Shown: positions 10,459-20,967, counted from the stretch's first letter. The stretch is DNA of 64,000 bases from Candidatus Symbiopectobacterium endolongispinus (GCF_018777385.1 NZ_JAFJYB010000002.1:434001-498000); one strand, 5' to 3'. Numbers and translations are program-made. The notes: generated from the sequence alone by a model not told the origin.

Positions 10459-11115
10459 ATGACACAAGATGAACTGAAAAAGGCAGTCGGCTGGGCCGCG
10501 TTGGATTATGTCCGCCCGGATACTATTGTTGGGGTGGGGACGGGCTCAACGGCAGCGCACTTCATTGACGCGCTGGGTTCTATCAAACACCAGATTAAAG
10601 GCGCAGTATCCAGCTCCGTGGCGTCTACCGAAAAGCTCAAAAGCTTAGGCATTACGGTGTTCGACAGCAACGAGGTTGATGAACTGGATATCTATGCGGA
10701 CGGTGCTGATGAGATCAACCCGCACATGCAAATGATTAAAGGCGGGGGTGCTGCGCTGACGCGTGAGAAGATCATTGCTGCCATCGCACGTCAGTTTATC
10801 TGTATTGTCGATGCCTCCAAGCAGGTGGATATTCTGGGCACATTCCCGCTGCCGGTGGAAGTGATTCCCATGGCCCGTGCGTACGTGGCGCGTGAGCTGG
10901 TGAAACTGGGCGGCCAGCCGGTCTATCGTCAGGGCGTAGTCACCGACAACGGCAATGTCATTCTGGATGTGCACAACCTCGATATCTCAGATGCCATTGC
11001 CGTAGAAAACCGTATCAATGGGATTGCGGGCGTGGTGACCGTCGGTCTGTTTGCCAACCGTGGCGCTGACGTTGCGTTGGTTGGTACCGCGGACGGTGTA
11101 AAAACCCTGAAGTAA
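10459..11115 (+). CDS. rpiA: Ribose-5-phosphate isomerase A
   Basis: Interconverts ribose 5-phosphate and ribulose 5-phosphate in the non-oxidative pentose phosphate pathway. At 218 residues it is full length (E. coli 219). The motifs [16 protein letters not shown], the acidic [28 protein letters not shown] and the catalytic Glu/Asp region are all present. The frame is intact. Together with talB (39210) it keeps the sugar-phosphate cycle working, and it is followed by its own hairpin terminator. Confidence 0.96.
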   Translation: MTQDELKKAVGWAALDYVRPDTIVGVGTGSTAAHFIDALGSIKHQIKGAVSSSVASTEKLKSLGITVFDSNEVDELDIYADGADEINPHMQMIKGGGAALTREKIIAAIARQFICIVDASKQVDILGTFPLPVEVIPMARAYVARELVKLGGQPVYRQGVVTDNGNVILDVHNLDISDAIAVENRINGIAGVVTVGLFANRGADVALVGTADGVKTLK

Positions 11116-11130
11116 TTTCTCCCCTGCGCA

Positions 11131-11171
11131 TCGGACGTTGGCATTGAAGGTGCTAACATCCGATTTTTTTT
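11131..11171 (+). terminator. Rho-independent terminator after rpiA
   Basis: TCGGACGTTGGCA can pair with TGCTAACATCCGA through a 13-bp stem with G-U pairs, followed by a run of eight T's at 11164-11171. The 11172-11425 stretch up to serA shows no further element that I can support. Confidence 0.8.
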
Positions 11172-11425
11172 TGCTTAAAAACACCACCATTGTTAAAGTC
11201 TCACTTTTGGTACTTAATATCACTTTTTCTTATTTTGTTCCCTTGGCATCTGGCAAGGCGACGCATTATCCCTATTTTTTACTGTAAAAGGGAGTTTGTG
11301 ACGCCGTTGGCAGCATCGGGGAAGCAATCGATTGTCTTGCTGCTGGCGTAATTTTTGTTATGTTGGCAGAGGCTGTTTGGCAAATGGGTTCATTGGCATC
11401 TGAAGTCTGAAAATAAGGTCGGGAA

Positions 11426-12592
11426 ATGGCAAAGGTATCACTGGAAAAAGACAAGATTAAATTCCTCCTGGTGGAAGGGGTTCACCAGAGCGCGTTGGAA
11501 AACCTGCGCGCAGCGGGTTACACCAACATTTAATACCATATAAGGTGCGTTGGATACGGAAGCGTTGAAAGCCTCCATCCGTGACGCGCATTTCGTCGGT
11601 TTGCGTTCCCGTACTCATCTGACGGAAGAAGTGTTTGCTGCCGCAGAAAAGCTGGTTGCCGTGGGCTGTTTTTGAATCGGTATCAATCAGGTTGAATTGC
11701 CTTCTGCCACCAAGCGCGGCATCCCTACTGCCAATACCAAAGCGCACCGTGGCGTGTGGCACAAACAGGCTGTGGGCTCATTTGAAGCGCGCGGCAAAAA
11801 ACTGGGTATCATTGGCTACGGCCACATTGGCACCCAGTTGGGTATCCTGGCCGAAAGCCTGGGGATGCATGTTTACTTTTACGACATCGGGAGCAAACTG
11901 CCGTTAGGCAATGCTCAGCAGGTGCGTCATCTGTCCGGATTGCTGAACATGAGCGACGTGGTCAGCCTGCATGTACCGGAAACGGCGAGCACCCAGAACA
12001 TGATGGGCGCGGATGAGCTGGCGCTGATGCGGATGAGCTGGCGCTGATGAAGCCGAGTTCTATCCTGATCAACGCCTCACGCGGTACGGTCGTCGATATC
12101 CCAGCTCTGTGTGAAGTGCTGCTTAGCCAACACATTGCCGGTGCTGCGATTGACGTATTCCCGCAAGAACCAGCCACCAATACTGACCAGTTTGTGTCTC
12201 CGCTGCTGGAGTTCGACAACGTATTGCTGACGCCGCACATTGGTGGTTCCACGCAGGAAGCGCAGGAGAACATCGGTACGGAAGTGGCCGGTAAACTGGC
12301 GAAGTACTCTGACAACGGTTCGACGCTGTCTGCGGTTAACTTCCCGGAAGTTTCCCTGCCAGTGTAGAGCGATCGCGCACGTTTGCTGCATATTCACGAA
12401 AATCGCCCCGGCGTACTGACGGCAATCAACACCATTTTCGCCGAGCAAGGTATCAACATTGCTGCCCAATATCTGCAAACCAGCGCGGATATCGGCTATG
12501 TGGTAATCGATGTGGAAACGGATGCAGCGAATACCGCGCTGCAACTGATGAAGGCGATTCCCGGCACCATTCGTGCCCGCCTGTTGTTCTGA
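11426..12592 (+). pseudogene. serA: D-3-phosphoglycerate dehydrogenase, heavily degraded
   Basis: The translation matches SerA (410 residues), the first enzyme of serine synthesis, from ATG 11426 to TGA 12590-12592. Lesions in order: scrambled codons with a TAA at about 11531 after GYTNI; a TGA at about 11672 after GCF; loss of about 33 residues (roughly 99 bp, covering VFNAPFSNTRSVAELVIGE and the residues after it in relatives) between RGIP and KAHRGVW near 11730; an exact 20-bp tandem duplication (12009-12028 and 12029-12048) that shifts the frame; and a TAG at 12365-12367 before the ACT domain. The NAD-binding fold (GIIGYGHIGTQLG) and ACT-domain residues are still readable. Phosphorylated serine synthesis must be lost unless another copy exists. 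Confidence 0.95.
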
Positions 12593-12635
12593 GTGCTCGT
12601 CGAGCGTTTAATGTCGTGACGCACCTACTTAAAAT

Positions 12636-12665
12636 CGTCATTCCCGGCTTTCGCCGAGGATGACG
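12636..12665. repeat. Short palindromic intergenic repeat (same family as 40208-40291)
   Basis: The segment begins CGTCATTC and ends GATGACG and folds back on itself through GGCTTTCGCC. The same ends and the same core (CTTTCGCCGAGGATGACG on one strand) occur in the longer element after talB at 40208-40291. It sits in the gap between serA and its terminator-like hairpin. Confidence 0.6.
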
Positions 12666-12692
12666 AGAGGTAAAGTGGCCTTGTCATCAGTC

Positions 12693-12715
12693 AAACAGCC
12701 CCTTTGGGGCTGTTT
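12693..12715. terminator. Bidirectional terminator between serA and the alcohol dehydrogenase-like gene
   Basis: AAACAGCCCC and GGGGCTGTTT form a near-perfect 10-bp stem with a TTT loop, flanked by A and T stretches. It can serve the two convergent genes. Confidence 0.75.
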
Positions 12716-12742
12716 GCTTAAAGAGGCTGACAACGCGAGGGT

Positions 12743-13744
12743 TTATAACGCGATAGTCACCTTGCCGCGCATATGCCATTCCTGCACCTTGGCGTGAGCC
12801 TGTTGCAGCGTTTCAACGTTTAAACCGTTCAATACTTCACTGGCGGTGCCTTGCAGTTTGCCCGCGTCCACCAGGTGTGCTACTTCTTGCAGAATTTTCC
12901 CTTGCTGTTCCATATCCGGCGTTTGGTACATGCTGCGGGTAAACATGAATTCCCAATGCAGCGAGGCACTTTTGCGCTTCAGTTCGTTCTGATCCAGAGG
13001 ACGTTCTTTTTCCACAATAGTGCAAATCTTGCCCTGCGGGGCGATCAAAGTGCCTATCGCGCTCCAGTGGCCGTCGGTGTCGTTCAGGCAGAAAATATAA
13101 TCCACCTGGATGATGCCTGCTTTTTTCAGTTCCCCGACTAAATCGCGATAATCAACCACGAGATCGACACCGCGCTGACGGCACCATTCTGTCGAATCAG
13201 GACGGGATGCCGTGGCGATGACATTGACCTTGCTGCGCAGTGCCGCCAGTGAAATAGCCAGAGAGCCAACGCCGCCCGCGCCGCCGATAATCAGCAGGCT
13301 TCTCCCTGCGTCAGCGTCCTGAATCTCGAGGTGTTCAAACAGTCCTTCACAGGCGGTGAGCGCGGTCAGCGGCAGCGCAGCAGCAGCGGCCCAGTCAAGG
13401 GATACCGGTTTGTGCGCCACAATCCGTGCATCAATGAGTTGATGCGAGCTGTTGCTGCCAGCGCGTGTGATATCGCCGGCATACCACACTTCATCGCCCA
13501 CCTGAAAACCGCTGACGCGATCGCCAATGGCAAGTACGGTACCACTAGCATCCCAGCCTAACACGCGCGGCTCAGCCAACCCGTTTTTCCGCAAACCGGC
13601 ATGGACTTTGGTATCGACAGGATTGATGGATACCGCTTTTACCTCAACCAGCAGATCGTGTGGGCCGGGTTGCGGCTGCTCTTGGGTAATGGCGATAAAA
13701 CGTTCGGTATGTTGGGGGTCAACGGCAATAGCATGTACGGTCAT
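12743..13744 (-). CDS. Zinc-type alcohol dehydrogenase / quinone oxidoreductase family protein
   Basis: An MDR-superfamily oxidoreductase of 333 residues. It has a GroES-like N-terminal domain with VSINPVDTKVHAG and GWDASGTV, and a Rossmann NADPH-binding motif GGAGGVGSLAISLA near residue 150. It lacks the cysteine ligands of zinc alcohol dehydrogenases and resembles the quinone oxidoreductase branch annotated as zinc-type alcohol dehydrogenase-like protein, so the physiological substrate is unknown. The gene is intact and divergent from the LysR gene at 13846 (about 100 bp between starts), the usual arrangement for a LysR regulator and its target. Confidence 0.82.
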   Translation of the reverse strand: MTVHAIAVDPQHTERFIAITQEQPQPGPHDLLVEVKAVSINPVDTKVHAGLRKNGLAEPRVLGWDASGTVLAIGDRVSGFQVGDEVWYAGDITRAGSNSSHQLIDARIVAHKPVSLDWAAAAALPLTALTACEGLFEHLEIQDADAGRSLLIIGGAGGVGSLAISLAALRSKVNVIATASRPDSTEWCRQRGVDLVVDYRDLVGELKKAGIIQVDYIFCLNDTDGHWSAIGTLIAPQGKICTIVEKERPLDQNELKRKSASLHWEFMFTRSMYQTPDMEQQGKILQEVAHLVDAGKLQGTASEVLNGLNVETLQQAHAKVQEWHMRGKVTIAL

Positions 13745-13845
13745 GATCTGTTCCTCATTGTTTCGATGAGAAAAGTGTAGAACGAACTCATCGTGCTGAT
13801 AAGATGGACAATCATTAACGAAGTGTTTGTTATAGGCGAACAGTT

Positions 13846-14772
13846 ATGTTTAAACCTTCCATGTTCAGGCAGTGGCAAGATATGGCTCTGTTTGCGCTGG
13901 TAGCCGAATGTGGTAGCGTGACACAGGCCGCGCTCAAGGCTGGCATGGCCAAATCCAGCCTCAGCTTGCGTATCAGTCAGCTCGAACAGCAGCTTGGGTT
14001 ACGGCTGCTAAACCGCACTACGCGCAAGATCAGCCTGACGTTTGCTGGCGAGCGCTATCTGATCCATTGCCAGGAGATGATGCAGGCCAGTGAGCGTGCC
14101 GATCTCGCTATTCAACATTTACGTGATAATCCGAGCGGGCGGCTTCGCATCACCAGCCCGGCTGGTTTCGGCGCCACGCTGCTGGCGCGCTTGACTACCG
14201 AGTTTCAGCGCCGCTTTCCCGCCGTATCTCTGGAAATTGCCATCTCTGACACGCTGGTGGATTTAGTCGATGAAGGGTTTGACGTGGCATTTCGCACCGG
14301 CAAACAGCTAGATTCGTCTCTGATTGGCAGACCGTTGGGTGTGACGCCGCGTTATCTGGTGGCATCGCCGCACTATCTGGCGGGCCACCCGGCATTGGTG
14401 CATCCGCAGCAGCTTCAGTCTCACCAATGCATTGCCCATCGTGCCTGGGCGGAGTGGTCATTGCAGCTCGGCAGCGAGGATTATCGCTGGCTGCTTCCGC
14501 TGACGCACACCACGGACAATCTGCTGTATGCCCGTAAATGTGCGATGGCGGGCGCGGGCATTACTCTGTTGCCCGCGTTTCTTGTCGATGGCGTCGATCT
14601 GCCCCGACCATTGGTGCGCGTGTTGCCTGAATGGCGTGCAGAACCTAATGAACTCTATTTGGTTTATCCCAGCAGGAAACTTAATTCTACCGCAATGGCC
14701 TGCTTTATCGAATTTGTGCTGCAACATGATGCGCTGGCGGAATATGTCACGCTGACCACACCTTTATCCTGA
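13846..14772 (+). CDS. LysR-family transcriptional regulator
   Basis: 308 residues with an N-terminal helix-turn-helix (DMALFALVAECGSVTQAALKAGMAKSSLSLRISQLE) and a co-inducer domain. It belongs to the LysR subgroup with the ALLNRTTRKISLT-type wing (here LRLLNRTTRKISLT). It is divergent from and probably controls the oxidoreductase gene at 12743-13744. The effector cannot be told from sequence. The frame is intact. The 209-bp gap to the next gene is AT-rich, with no supported feature. Confidence 0.85.
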   Translation: MFKPSMFRQWQDMALFALVAECGSVTQAALKAGMAKSSLSLRISQLEQQLGLRLLNRTTRKISLTFAGERYLIHCQEMMQASERADLAIQHLRDNPSGRLRITSPAGFGATLLARLTTEFQRRFPAVSLEIAISDTLVDLVDEGFDVAFRTGKQLDSSLIGRPLGVTPRYLVASPHYLAGHPALVHPQQLQSHQCIAHRAWAEWSLQLGSEDYRWLLPLTHTTDNLLYARKCAMAGAGITLLPAFLVDGVDLPRPLVRVLPEWRAEPNELYLVYPSRKLNSTAMACFIEFVLQHDALAEYVTLTTPLS

Positions 14773-14996
14773 TAGTGTGACGCGTTATATAATGTAAAAA
14801 CACATTTCTTATTTTTAGAAATATAACACCACTTTATTTGAAGCGTGATTATGATCACGACTTCAAGATGGATGTTTTCACGCTATTGCCGATAAAACAT
14901 GAATCTGACGATGTTTTTTAGCAACGCCAATGCTGTTCATGGTGCGTTGCGGAAGGGATATCCATACCAGCCGTTGTCGAAGTGAGAAAAACAGTC

Positions 14997-16666
14997 ATGT
15001 CCGAATTAAAAGGAAATTCAGGTTATATCAACAACATCAGACTTGTTACGCTATTTATTAGTCTGTTAACGATTATTTTATTACTGTTCGCTATCTCAAT
15101 CGGTACGGCGAGTTATTTTCTTAAACAGAGTAATGATGCATTAGATCGGGCCAACCTGGTTTCTGATGTGCGTGCTGGCATCAGCAGCATGGATCAGTTG
15201 CGCGTTGGTGATGCAGAGGGCTATAAAAGCGCACTTACACTGGCGGAAAACCGGGTAAAAAGCTCACAAAAACGCTTCGATGAATATCTGGCCCGACCGG
15301 ATAAATTCAACGCGCCCGCTGGATTGGATGATGAACTCGCCGTTAACTACGCGGCGTACCGCGATAACGCGGTCAAACTGATCATCGAGGCGGTGAAGCG
15401 AGGCGAATTTGAAGAAGTCATTTCACTGGAAAGCGATGAAGCGCGCAAACTGGACGAAAACTACGCGCAATCGGTGCGTAAAGCGGTGCGTTATCTGACA
15501 GATAACGCTACGCAAATCAACCAGCACGCCGAGGCCAATTCGCGCCGGGGCTTTATGCTGATGGCGCTCTCCTTTGTGGCTTACATTGTGATGGCTGCGA
15601 TCATCTACGTGATTATCCGCAATGCATTACTGGCTCCGCTGGATCGGTTGGTGATGCGCATTCAACGTATTGCCGCCGGGGATTTAACTCAAAGTGCTAG
15701 TGAGATGGGGCGTAATGAAATCGGTATTCTGGGACAGAATGCCCAGAACATGCAGGCCGCATTGGCAGAAACGGTTAGTGTGGTGCGCGAAGGGGCAACG
15801 GCGATTCATCTGGGGGCCACGGAAATTTCTGCGGGTAACATCGATCTCTCCTCACGCACGGGGCAGCAGGCCGCCGCGCTAGAAGAGACTGCCGCCAGTA
15901 TGGAACAACTGACGGCTACGGTGAAACAAAACTCCGATAACGCTCACCATGCCAGCCAACTGGCGAAAAATGCCTCTACCAAAGCGGAGAAGGGCGGTGA
16001 TATCGTGAATAACGTGGTGACCACCATGAGCGATATTTCTACCAGTTCACACAAGATTGCGGACATTACCTCCGTGATTAACAGCATTGCTTTCCAGACC
16101 AACATTCTGGCGCTGAATGCCGCCGTTGAAGCCGCCCGTGCCGGTGAGCAAGGGCGCTGGTTTGCCGTGGTGGCTGGTGAAGTGCGCAGCCTGGCGAAGC
16201 GCAGTGCACAGGCGGCAAAAGAGATTGAATCCCTGATCGGTGAATCAGGTCGCCTCGTTGATACCGGTGCGCATCTGGTGTCACAGGCGGGAGAAACCAT
16301 GGGTGAGATCGTTCAGGTGGTCACCAGCGTGACCGACATCATGGGGGAAATCGCCTCCGCGTCTGATGAACAGAGCCGGGGTATCAGCCAAGTGAGTCAG
16401 GCGGTGTCGGAAATGGATAATGCAGTGCAGCAGAATGCGGCGCTGGCACAGGGGGCCTCTGCAGCGGCGGTATCGCTGGAGGATCAGGCTGGGCGTTTGA
16501 CGCAGGCGGTTGCGGTATTCCAGATAGCTTCGCCAGCGCCCCCCGCGCGCTGGCAGCCTCGACGGGCGCTGCTGTGCCAACGTCAGTGCAGAGCAAACCT
16601 GCGTTGCCTGCGGCAGGTACAAAACGGGTCAAGCCGGATGACAATCAGAATTGGGAAACCTTTTGA
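14997..16666 (+). pseudogene. Methyl-accepting chemotaxis protein (Tsr/Tar type), frameshifted tail and altered hairpin tip
   Basis: The product is a class 36H-type chemoreceptor: TM1 ([20 protein letters not shown]), a periplasmic four-helix domain, TM2 ([22 protein letters not shown]), a HAMP domain, and the kinase-control coiled coil. Two anomalies are visible. The strictly conserved tip [14 protein letters not shown] reads [14 protein letters not shown] (Gly to Trp). A C run at about 16539-16544 is one base short, so the last part is out of frame; the correct frame ends with NWETF, the CheR/CheB tether, at TGA 16664-16666, while the actual frame runs on to 16676. Signalling is probably damaged. 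The start ATG 14997 was preferred; GTG 14982 is an alternative. Confidence 0.8.
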
Positions 16667-16762
16667 TCGCTATTGAGCGGCAATCACCATAAAAAAACGC
16701 CCTGGCAATAACCGAGGCGTTTGATATGACGAGATATTTTACTACCTGGCGCTAACAGCTCA

Positions 16763-17574
16763 TTACTTCGCGATACGCTTGTACTTGATGCGGTGAGGTT
16801 CCAGTGCGTCTGCGCCCAACGTGCGTTTCTTGTACTCTTCGTACTCGGTGAAGTTACCTTCGAAGAACTCCACCTTGCCTTCATCCTGGTAATCCAGAAT
16901 GTGGGTGGCAATACGGTCAGGTCGTGGGAAATGACCATGGCGCAGCCGGGGAACTCCAGCAGGGTGTTTTCCAGCGCGCGCAAGGTTTCAATATCCAGGT
17001 GGTTGGTCGGTTCGTCGAGCAGCAGCATGTCTGGTTTTTCCAACAGCAGACGACACAGCGCCACGCGACGGCGCTCGCCCCCGGACAGTTTGGCGATTTT
17101 GGCATCCCATTTCGGCAGGCGCAGCGCATCGGCAGCACGTTCTAACTGGTTATCCAGATTATGGCCGTCGTGCGCCTGAATGAACTCTTCTAGCTTACCC
17201 TGTTCCGCCGCCAGCTTGTCGAAGTCGGCATCCGGATTGGCGTACAGTGCATACACTTCATCCAGACGTTTGAGCGCACCGACCACTTCCGATACCGCTT
17301 CTTCGACGGATTCACGTACTGTGTGTTCCGGGTTGAGCTGCGGCTCCTGTGGCAAATAGCCTATTTTGATGCCGGGTTGCGGGCGCGCTTCCCCTTCGAT
17401 GTCTTTATCGATCCCAGCCATGATACGCAGCAGGGTGGATTTCCCTGCGCCGTTCAGACCCAGCACGCCAATTTTTGCGCCCGGGAAGAAACTGAGGGAG
17501 ATATTCTTTAAAATATGGCGCTTCGGCGGAACCACTTTGCCGACGCGGTGCATGGTATAGACGTATTGAGCCAC
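16763..17574 (-). pseudogene. ettA: Energy-dependent translational throttle protein EttA, one ABC cassette lost
   Basis: EttA (555 residues in E. coli) is an ABC-F protein that binds the ribosomal E site and gates entry into elongation. The N-terminus is exact (MAQYVYTMHRVGKVVPPKRH) and the first cassette is complete, with Walker A GLNGAGKST, signature LSGGERRR and Walker B LLLDEPTNHLD. Directly after that the sequence continues with ETLRALENTLLEFPGCAMVISHD, which belongs to the second cassette. The region between the two homologous Walker B motifs, about 250 residues including the linker, is gone with the frame preserved. A further loss of about 10 bp after ISHD shifts the frame; the correct tail ends at 16763. 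Confidence 0.92.
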
Positions 17575-18019
17575 GTTGCGACTTCGCCTCTCTATGGGTT
17601 AAAGGATGCAGTGCGTAGCCCGCGCTGCATCGAGGTTAACGATGAAGTTGGGGCGTCGCCCTCTTCGATTTATCGTTATGCTGATGCGGAGTGTAGCTGG
17701 TTTCGCTGTGCGATCCCAGCCATCATCCCTTACTGTCTGTCACTCTGTGAAATGGCTCTAAGGGCTGCGTTTTGGCGCACAGCGTCCTACCCGGAATTTA
17801 TAAACGGTTATCCTTACGTTGCTTGACATTTTATTCCCTTTTGCGACATATCGCCACCGCGCATCATGTGCCACACTAGAGGGCAGCAAATGTCGTCTGG
17901 ATGATGCAAATCTTGCTGATGCGAACACCCTGTTTGCACTGACGGCGGCATTCTGAGGCGAAATGTATCAGTGATGTGCACATTGCATGTCGATAACCGT
18001 TTGGGATGAGGTGGTTTGG
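17575..18019. other. Gap between ettA and slt
   Basis: A divergent promoter region of about 445 bp. A TTGACA at 17822-17827 could serve as a -35 box for slt, but no convincing -10 box follows at the right distance. Nothing else is supported. Confidence 0.3.
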
Positions 18020-19913
18020 ATGAAGGGTAACATGGGGCGCTGGGCGCGCATTGCCATCCTGTGTCTGGTGGGGGTTACAAGCTCAGCCATGGCGGATACG
18101 CTGGATGCTCAACGCCAGCGTTATCAGCAGGTTAAGCAGGCGTTGATGCCAACCTTGCGCGATTACCCGCTTTATCCTTATCTGGAATACCGCGCGTTAA
18201 CACAATCGCTGGGGCAGGTGAGCAGTAGTGACGTCAGCGCATTCTCGGCGCGTTATCCAACATTACCGCCTGCGCGTAACCTGAAATCCCTGTTTGTGAA
18301 TGAACTAGCGCGCCGCGAGGATTGGTCGGGCTTGCTGGCCTTTGCGCCCACCTCACCCAAACCGGTTGCGGCGCACTGTAATCACCTCTATGCCAGTTTC
18401 GCTACGGGGCAGCGTCAGGGCGTGTGGGATGAAGCAAAGGTAATCTGGCTGACCGGCCGTTCGCTGCCTACCACTTGCGATAAGCTGTTTGCCGTTTGGG
18501 AAGCCGCCGGTGAAAAAACGCCGATCGCAGTACTGGAGCGCATTCGGCTGGCAATGAACGAAGGCAGCACCGGGCTGGTTAACTATCTGGTGAGACAGCT
18601 TCCGCCTGATTACCGTACCATCAGCGATGCGTTGATGAAGTTACAGAATGACCCCAAAACCGTAGAGCGCTTTGCACGCAGCGTGGGGCCAACCGATTTT
18701 ACGCGCAATGCCACTCTGATTGCCTTCCGCCAACTGGTTCGGCAGGATGAAGAGGGAGCCCGTGCGCTTATCAGCGTATTGGTGCGGCTGCAAAAAAATG
18801 AGCGAAGCCGATCGCCGCGAGATGGAAGAAGCGGTGGCTTGGCGTTGGATGGGAACCGGTGTGACGCCAGAACAGGCCGCCGGGCGTGATACTGTTACGC
18901 ATCGCAGCCAATCCACCAGCCTGATTGAACTCAGGGTACGTATGACGCTCGGAGAGGGGGATAAAGCGGGGCTGCGCTTCTGGCTCGCGAAACTTCCGAC
19001 TGAGGCGTTACAAAAAGATGAGTGGCGCTACTGGCAAGCGATGTTGCTGTTAGATAACGGGCAGCGTCAGGATGGGGAAGTCATACTGCGATCGCTGATG
19101 CAGGGACGGGGTTTCTACCAGATGGTTGCCGCGCAGAAGCTCGGTATCCCTTATTCGTCGACCATTACCTCGTCCATCCCGGATAAGACATTGGCACAAC
19201 GGCCGGAAATTGCGCGCGTGCGCGAATTGATGTACTGGAACATGGACAATCTGGCGCGTAGCGAATGGGGGGGACTGGTGGCGAACAGCGATAAGCCGCG
19301 TCAGGGAGCGTTAGCGCGTTACGCGTTTGATCAAGGCTGGGCTGACCTCAGCGTGCAGGCGACCATTGTGGCTAAGCTGTGGGACAATCTGGAAGAACGT
19401 TTCCCGCTGGCATGGCGCGACACCTTCAAGCGAATGACCCAAGGGCGTGCCATTCAACAGAGCTATGCGATGGCGATTGCCCGCCAGGAAAGCGCCTGGA
19501 ACCCGCAAGCGCGCTCTCCGGTCGGTGTCTCTGGCCTGATGCAACTGATGCCGGCCACCGCGCAGCATACCGCGAAAAAGGGCAACCTGAGCGGCTATGT
19601 CAACAGCAGCCAACTGTTCGATCCAGAAACCAATATTCTGTTGGGCACCACTTATCTGGATGATGTCTATCAGACCTTCAATAACAACCGTATCCTTGCC
19701 AGTGCAGCCTATAACGCCGGTTCTTCGCGCATGAATACCTGGCTGAAAAACAGCGCAGGGCGTCTCGATCCGGTTGCCTTTATTGAAAGCATTCCATTTA
19801 CCGAAACACGTGGCTATGTGAAAAACGTGCTGGCCTACGATGCCTTCCACCGCTACTTCCTGCATCAGAATGACAGCGTATTGACGTCAGCAGAGTGGGG
19901 ACAGCGTTACTAG
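18020..19913 (+). pseudogene. slt: Soluble lytic murein transglycosylase Slt70, +1 frameshift in an A7 run
   Basis: Slt70 is a periplasmic exolytic transglycosylase that cuts peptidoglycan and releases 1,6-anhydro-muropeptides. From ATG 18020 a signal peptide (GRWARIAILCLVGVTSSAMA) leads into the alpha-superhelical U domain. At 18791-18797 the run of A is seven where six would keep the frame, so the first frame ends at 18887-18889. The second frame carries the rest: the L domain and the catalytic domain with the Glu in ARQESAWNP, GLMQLMPATA and the final ASAAYNAGSSRMNTW. No other lesion is seen, so polymerase slippage on A7 could still make some full-length protein. Confidence 0.88.
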
Positions 19914-19976
19914 GTGTTGCGTTACCGATGCGATTTTTCACGCACGATATCGGTGATTTCCCAATGATTATGCTAC

Positions 19977-20006
19977 GCTGCCATACTCGTTAACGAGTAT
20001 GGCAGC
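19977..20006. promoter_or_regulatory. Trp repressor operator overlapping the trpR promoter
   Basis: A perfect 30-bp palindrome centred at GTTAAC; the half-site is GCTGCCATACTCGTT. It contains the ACTCGTTAACGAGT core typical of TrpR operators (consensus ACTAGTTAACTAGT). It begins three bases after a TATGCT -10-like element (19969-19974) and ends five bases before ATG 20012, so autoregulation of trpR is expected, as in E. coli. Confidence 0.85.
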
Positions 20007-20011
20007 CCGCT

Positions 20012-20341
20012 ATGACCCCTTTATCACATACCGATCCCGCGTTTTCCGAACACGGCAATGAAGATTGGCTCAAGTTTGTTGAGCTATTGAAGCTCTCCGT
20101 GGTGGAGGATCTGCATCACCCTTTATTGCAACTGTTGTTGACGCCGGACGAACGCACGGCGCTTGCTACGCGTGTGCGCATTATTCAGGAACTGATGCGA
20201 GGAGAGATGAGCCAGCGTGAATTGAAAAACGAATTGGGTGCCGGTATTGCTACCATCACACGAGGATCTAACAGTTTAAAAGCGGCACCGCCCGCGCTGA
20301 AACAGTGGTTGGACGCACAACTGCTACCTGAGGGCAAATAG
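20012..20341 (+). CDS. trpR: Trp operon repressor
   Basis: A 109-residue helical homodimer that binds tryptophan and represses trp, aroH, mtr and its own gene. The helix-turn-helix [25 protein letters not shown] is complete, and the tryptophan-pocket Arg in [15 protein letters not shown] is present. The gene follows slt and has its own palindromic operator. The frame is intact. Its retention next to broken slt, yjjX, rob and creA suggests that trp control still matters. Confidence 0.95.
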   Translation: MTPLSHTDPAFSEHGNEDWLKFVELLKLSVVEDLHHPLLQLLLTPDERTALATRVRIIQELMRGEMSQRELKNELGAGIATITRGSNSLKAAPPALKQWLDAQLLPEGK

Positions 20342-20390
20342 GTCTGTGGGATGTCGTAGAGGTTAAGTGGCATCGCGCCCCTTAAACGGG

Positions 20391-20916
20391 CTAGCTCGGC
20401 TGGCTGTAAATGGGGTTGTGGAAGGGCACCAACGCTAACAACAGTGCCTGATAGTAGACGCTTGTGCGCGTCAGTTTACCGCCGGTGAACACGCCAATCG
20501 CACCGCCCTGATGTTTAATGTCCTGAATGCCGGTCAAACGTGCCATTTCGTCTCCCAGCTCTCTTCCTTCCTTGATTCCTTGTAATATACTTTCCGGCAG
20601 CACCAGGCTGGCGGAGCGTGATTCACCACGCAGATGTGGGTTTTCAATCACCATCCAGGGCGAACGTCATGCTCTCTTCAATGCCAGCTTCGACGCCGAC
20701 CCAGAAATTGGCCTCGGGCCGAACCTGGCGGGCGCGCATAACGCGGTTGCGGGCTCCGGTACGCGTTTCGGTGGAACCCAAGGGCTGATGAGAAACGCCG
20801 CTGTCGACATCAACACCTTCGATGCGACAGTTTTCTTCGCCAAAGACATCCGTGAATGCGAGTGTAATAGCCTTAATTTTTGCCGGGTTGGTAGTGGCAG
20901 CGACAACATGGTACAT
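20391..20916 (-). pseudogene. yjjX: Inosine/xanthosine triphosphatase YjjX, frameshifted
   Basis: YjjX (171 residues in E. coli) hydrolyses non-canonical ITP and XTP. The N-terminal half ([39 protein letters not shown]) ends at a stop at 20644-20646. The C-terminal half ([39 protein letters not shown]) lies in another frame. An extra C in the GCCCTGG segment at about 20654-20660 explains the shift. Everything else aligns, so one lesion is sufficient. It is divergent from gpmB, as in E. coli. Confidence 0.88.
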
Positions 20917-20967
20917 AACGGTTCATACTCTTTTAGTTAATTTGACGCAGTATAATGGAAAAAAGCG

